Positions 59,271-64,000 of a DNA stretch of 64,000 bases are shown in pieces (the first letter of the stretch is position 1; each line of letters opens with the position of its first letter). A model generated the notes under the pieces. The model was given only the letters and a program-made list of their open reading frames with translations. It made no database searches and was not told the origin of the DNA. This DNA is from Humulus lupulus (lineage: Eukaryota > Streptophyta > Magnoliopsida > Rosales > Cannabaceae). The position numbers and the translations under genes were made by a program. The DNA is taken from positions 62,976,643-63,040,642 of the forward strand of contig NC_084799.1 of assembly GCF_963169125.1 (NCBI RefSeq), in the 5' to 3' direction.

Positions 59271-61181
59271 TGTAATGACCCACTAATCTAGACTATTTGG
59301 ACCATTAACGAATCTATACATAAAACTTACATTTTTACGAAAATACCATAATTTTATTGAGTAACTTGCAAAATAAGAGTTATTTACAAATAAGCAGAAT
59401 ACTAAGAAGGATTTGGGATCCCATTGTCTTTAAAAACAAAACATGATTTAAATGAAAAGAGTTACATAAGAAAATGCGGAAAATACATATAAAACCATAA
59501 AATGAGACTACATCCTCGAATCGAATAACGCTCGGCCCCTTGACTCCATTCACCATCGATACACATCCTCTAAGCGTCACGAATCTTTCCGCCTCTAAAG
59601 CTTATTTCCTGCACATAAACAGAAAGGAATGAGCCTAATGCCCAGCAAGGAAAAATCTAACACATAGTCATAAACATAAACATAATTTCATAATAATGTA
59701 AAGACATATCATAACACATAATACACTTATTATAATGGCCATTATTACTTGGGGTCCCATAGACTAAACAAGCTTATGCCCATGAGATTAGTGGGGTCCT
59801 ACCAGCTAAATAGGCATATGCCCACAATCTTTTTGGGGTCTTGTTAGTCAAATAGGGCATAAGCCCAAGCCTACAACAAACACATGTATAACATATTCAT
59901 AACATATCATAACATAACACATAAGATAACATAAACATAAACATATAGATTCTAGCCTATTTTCCTTACCAAGGTTACCGGGATATAATGGATTGAGTTA
60001 GGACTTTTGGAACACTCCTAAAACCATATGAGAAAGAGTGAGTCTTAAGAAGAAGAAGAGATGAAAATGAATAGGAAGACTAAACCATTAAAAGAAAATA
60101 TGCTTACCACAACTTATGTGCTTAAGAACTTGGATTCCCTAACCAAAATAAGAATGAGGTTAGGAAACTGAGTAGGAGACTAAGAGAAGGGAAACATAAC
60201 ATAAATCAAATGAACTAGAGTTTCGGGTTTACCTCAAGGACTTGCAAGATCAATCTAACCACAACCGAAATACTAACGAATCTCACTTCCCAAAGTGTTT
60301 GATAAGCTTATGATGTTTAAGCTTATGATTTTTCCCCAAACCAGGTGTTTACACTCTCACACTTACTTAGCACTAGCAGCTTCTGAACTTAGAGTAAAAG
60401 GTGAAGAAATGGCTGGGTACTAGGTCCTATTTATAGAGTTTGGGAATGAAAATATCTTGATTTTACTTGAATAGAAATAATGGCTTTTTAGGTGAAAATC
60501 ATTTGAATAATCGTTCAGCAGAGGCTGAAGACTCGTTCAAAAGATGCTGGACTGTTGAAGGAGTTTGAATGGCTGAAAGGAAAAGAATTCAAAAACGTTT
60601 GAACATATGCTGGAGGAGGCGATATATCGCCCCCTGTAGGCGATATATCGCCTGGGCCAGTATGCCCGAGGCGACCGTGCATCGTCTCGTGTTTTCCGTA
60701 TCTACGTGCTGCGATATATCGCCCCCTATAGCTGCGATATATCGGCACACGCTGAATATTTAAACACGAAATTACACATTTTTAGCTAAGTTTGAATGGA
60801 GTAAACAGCCTTGACTAAGCCCTCAACGTACTCAAAGCTGCTGACTGACCCTATAACATTCAAACTTTACTCCTTATTAAATTTAATCCTCAAAAATACT
60901 TAATCCTTAATCACCATTCATAACATGTGCTTAAAATCCTATTGGTTGATGTCTAAACCTTATAATATAATAAATATAATCCTTAATATCAGTCACATTA
61001 ATCAACCTTAGGTTATACTTAATATTCTTAAACTATAGATTAAACTTAGAAAATCTATAAGTACTACTATGAGTGTCCAAATAATTCTCGGTCTGAACCA
61101 AAAATCCACAGTTACAAAGATAATACTAAACATACTATAATAATACTAACAATTAGCTAAGTAAAGTTCTTGGACTCTACA
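59271..61181 (-). mobile_element. Solo LTR Z (1911 bp) flanked by TTATT
   Basis: It runs from TGTAATGACCCAC to TTGGACTCTACA with perfect duplications TTATT at 59266-59270 and 61182-61186. On the minus strand TATAAATA is at 60428-60435. It is highly similar to LTR Y, and it cuts the MULE transposase. Confidence 0.9.
60618..60744. promoter_or_regulatory. Four CGATATATCG palindromes in U3 of solo LTR Z
   Basis: GGCGATATATCGCC occurs at 60618-60631 and 60639-60652, GCGATATATCGC at about 60711-60722 and CGATATATCG at 60735-60744. The nearest lies 183 bp upstream of the minus-strand TATA box, as in LTR Y. Confidence 0.5.
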
Positions 61182-61186
61182 TTATT

Positions 61187-61748
61187 CCAACAGCATTCCT
61201 AACCTTGGGTCGCGGCGCGCCTGGGCAGACAGAGGCTCCCAGCCTCTTTGACACACATGGGTCGTGACGCCTGAAGAACAGGGCCGCGGCTCGAGCCTCC
61301 AAACCCAGAAAACACCATTTTTCCCTGTGTTTTCCTCAAGTCTAAACCCTTAATTCTCATAACTCAAACATCAATTAAACTCATAATTGAACCTGAATTC
61401 TTTATCTGCATACCCTAGGCAACACAACAAGCCCATATACCCAGAAAACATCTAAGATCAAACTCTAAAACCCATTCTCATGCAAGCTTATAACTCTAAC
61501 AAAATTCATCTTGAAAATCCAAGTTTGAGAGCTTACCTCTGAATGGAACTGGACCCTAAGTTGTCTTTCCCAAGTCCTTAAGCTTCCAATCCACCACTTC
61601 TTCAACCCAAATCCTCAAGGTACTCCAGAATTTTCCAAATTGCTCCAAGCCTTCTATCACCAAGGAAGAAGATAGAGGGAACTGAAGGAGAGAGAGAGAG
61701 AGAGAGATGTTTAGCCTCCTGTTTCTTTCCTTTTTTCTCTTCTAACCC
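61187..61748 (-). mobile_element. Fragment of a Tekay-like LTR
   Basis: It contains GGTCGCGGCGCGCCTGGGC and GGGCCGCGGCTCGAG blocks and an AG microsatellite (about 61690-61709), parallel to 33040-33560 of the other Tekay-like LTR. It is cut on the right by the next LTR at 61749. Confidence 0.55.
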
Positions 61749-64000
61749 TGTAACGCCCTGGTTACCCCAGAACAGTTACGGTGAACAATGAACCGGAAAT
61801 TTGACCCGTTACCCGAGTCCTTTGGTTAAAAACGTGTTCTAAATGTTATTAACAGGCTAAGGTGGAAAACCAATAAAAAGAAAATGATATATTTTATTAA
61901 ATACACAAAGTTGTTCATGGGCCCATAAAATCTTTTACAAGTTATTTACAACTCAAAAAGGTCATTACTGTTTCAAAAATTACAAACTCGTCGACCTAAG
62001 TGGAAAAAATAGGGTAAACCCCCTAGTTCCTCTGAGAACTCCTTGGCCGTGGTGGTCAAGCAGCTACATATGTACACATTACCACCTAAGCTCTCCACTC
62101 AAGGCTGGGTGAGCTTTTCTTTCCCTTTACCTGCACTACATAGCACCCATGAGCCAAGGCCCAGCAAGAAAACACAATAATGCATATAGATATTAACAAC
62201 TGATTATTATTATTATAATCTCACAGAGCTTATAGCTCTAAACAGATGAGTGAATATCACTTGAGGTTCTGGTAAAACATAATGAGTGACTGCTGGGTAA
62301 GTCACTAGCTTAAGCAGTTGAGTGACTGCTGGGTAAGTCACTAGCTTAAACCGTTGAGAGACTGATGGGTAAGCCTCTAACTTAACAGATGAGTGACTGA
62401 TGTGATGGGTAAGTCACACAAGCGCTTTTAGTTTTCATCAAACTTGAGGTCGGTCCGGCATTAACGCTCTTCTGAGTCATTTAATGCAGATGTCGATTAG
62501 ATCTAATCTTTATTGGCTTGCATTAAACATGCTAAGTCCATCCTGACTTATGAGTCAGCACTGTGTGACCAGTGCCCAGTACCACTGCCAAACTTGACTA
62601 ATAAGTTTCCAGCTTCACAATTGATACTGACACCTTTGCCAAATCTGACTAATTAGTCAGTACCATGCACAAGTGAGCAAGATTTTCTAAGCATTCAATA
62701 ATCAATCCATGTCCACATTTAAACATTCAACATGCCTCATGAACAACCATGCATGTCACAAATGGGGTGCAATTTTCTTACCTCTGGTTCGAGCGAGAAT
62801 TAATATAAGAACGACCTGTCTTTTTGTCCCTTAGCGGTTACCTAGTCATAACCAATTATGGGATTCCATCAATAAAATGAATAACAAAGGTTCCCAAACC
62901 AAAACCTAGCCTCCGAGACATCGAATCCTACTAAATCGGGTAGTAAGATCGATCCCGAGGCCTAAGGCTAGAATCCCCGAGCCAAAAACTCATTTCTGGC
63001 CAAAATGCCACTAAGGGCCGCGACCCTCCCTGGCCATGCCGTGGCCCAACCTACACTTCAGCCAAAACTCTGGTTTTTTCCTCCTTTGCGATTTTCCTTG
63101 AAACCAATCTTCCAAACCAAACCAAAACACCACCCAAACATCCAATACAACCCCTAAACTTGACCTACATCACACCCTCATCAAAACCCAAGTTAAACAC
63201 CAACCAAAACTTCCATTAATTCCAACTATCCACAACAAAACCACAAGCTGAAACTAAAATCCAAAACAGAGCAAACCAGGGAACTAGTGGCTAGAAGCTT
63301 ACCTCAAACTCAGATTGTGATGCTCTTCAATGATAGAAGACTCTCCCAAACTCCCAAGGCTTACTTCCCAAGCTTGAATCCTCAACAATGGCTCAAAAAT
63401 CACAAAGGAAATGGAGGATAAGGAAGGTACGGGTAAGCTCTTGAATATACTCTGTTTCTCTTCATTTCTACAGCCTGAGATAGTTTATACCAATCCTAGG
63501 GGTGAAAAGACCATTATACCCCTAGGTCAATTAAGAGTTTCTAAAGACTCCCAAGGGCAAAATTGGTATTTCCCACCTATCTCGTTAATCATAATTAACG
63601 CTCTCCAATTCTCGCTATTATCGATAGTCTCAAACACCAATATTTTATATCCCGTTACCCTTTAATTCTCGGTAACGCTCTAATCATTAAAATCACCCCA
63701 AGACTCATCCTAGGCCCCGAGCTTGAACCTGTTATGACTAGACCGCTAATCAATATTCCAAGATCGTCTCATGCCGAATAGCTCGAACAAATCCACATTA
63801 TAATGTGGCCTCAACAATATATCACCGACATGCATACAAATATACAAGTATGCCCTCAACGGGCCAAATTACCAAAACACCCCTATTATCAAATGTGGAC
63901 CCACATGCATGCATTTAACATCATATTATAATATAATTCACATAAACATGCATATATTCATTTAATGGCATAATTAAACAATTATGGCCCTCCCGGCCTA
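61749..64000 (-). mobile_element. Tekay-like LTR, minus orientation, running out of the window
   Basis: It starts TGTAACGCCCTGGTTACCCC and reaches TATGGCCCTCCCGGCCTA at the window end, about 60 bp short of the expected terminus by comparison with 45330-48062. At 62284-62420 a tandem block GAGTGACTG..GGGTAAGTCACT is repeated about four times. The small reading frame at 63411-63665 has no support. Confidence 0.75.

Overview
The window is nuclear DNA of a flowering plant, most likely a eudicot. The evidence is the AT-rich intergenic sequence, the spliced class III peroxidase gene and the dense nested LTR retrotransposons of lineages known only from plants (Tat and Tekay-like Ty3/gypsy, Ty1/copia). 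I cannot name the species from the sequence alone. Only one gene looks intact and cellular: a secretory peroxidase at 13870-15680 with four exons, encoding 327 residues. Almost everything else is mobile DNA, most of it decayed.

Layout. 1-4775 is the 3' part of a plus-strand Tat-type element: the last codons of Pol, a spliced antisense ORF with a Transposase_28-type domain, a polypurine tract and the 3' LTR. 4776-9893 is the 3' part of a second, different Tat element with 117-bp tandem repeats, its own antisense ORF, a polypurine tract and an LTR. 9894-12745 holds two decayed Ty1/copia 3' ends, one inside the other. 13799-15680 is the peroxidase with its TATA box. 15.7-19.07 kb is low-copy DNA with a fold-back repeat and two MITEs.

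19071-52144 is one nested stack. The two halves of a Tourist-like MITE (19071-19260 and 51858-52144) lie 32.6 kb apart with all other insertions between them. The main insert is a minus-strand Tat element. Its 3' LTR is at 19856-22277, its antisense ORF at 25558-32819, its RT/PR/gag at 36033-39799, its primer site at 39836-39856 and its 5' LTR at 39857-40529 plus 51677-51857. Into it went two solo LTRs with separate target duplications (22757-24619 and 25978-27823), a gypsy element carrying gag only (28411-32720), a Tekay-like LTR that is itself split by another LTR (32821-36032), and a tandem Tekay-like chromovirus (40531-51676). That chromovirus carries an inverted solo LTR in its middle.

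52.6-59.27 kb is a decayed Mutator-like element. It pairs a plus-strand gene with DUF1985-like and ULP1-like (C48 protease) regions with a minus-strand MuDR-type transposase, and is littered with the palindrome GTAACTAGTTAC. It is cut by a solo LTR (59271-61181), and the window ends in Tekay-like LTR sequence.

The points that most deserve a second look are the recurrent palindromes in the MULE/ULP region, paired GGCGATATATCGCC palindromes at a fixed distance from the TATA box of one LTR family, three independent antisense spliced ORFs in Tat elements, the GC-AG intron in the peroxidase, and the layered insertion history, which can be ordered from target-site duplications. I found no convincing new cellular system.
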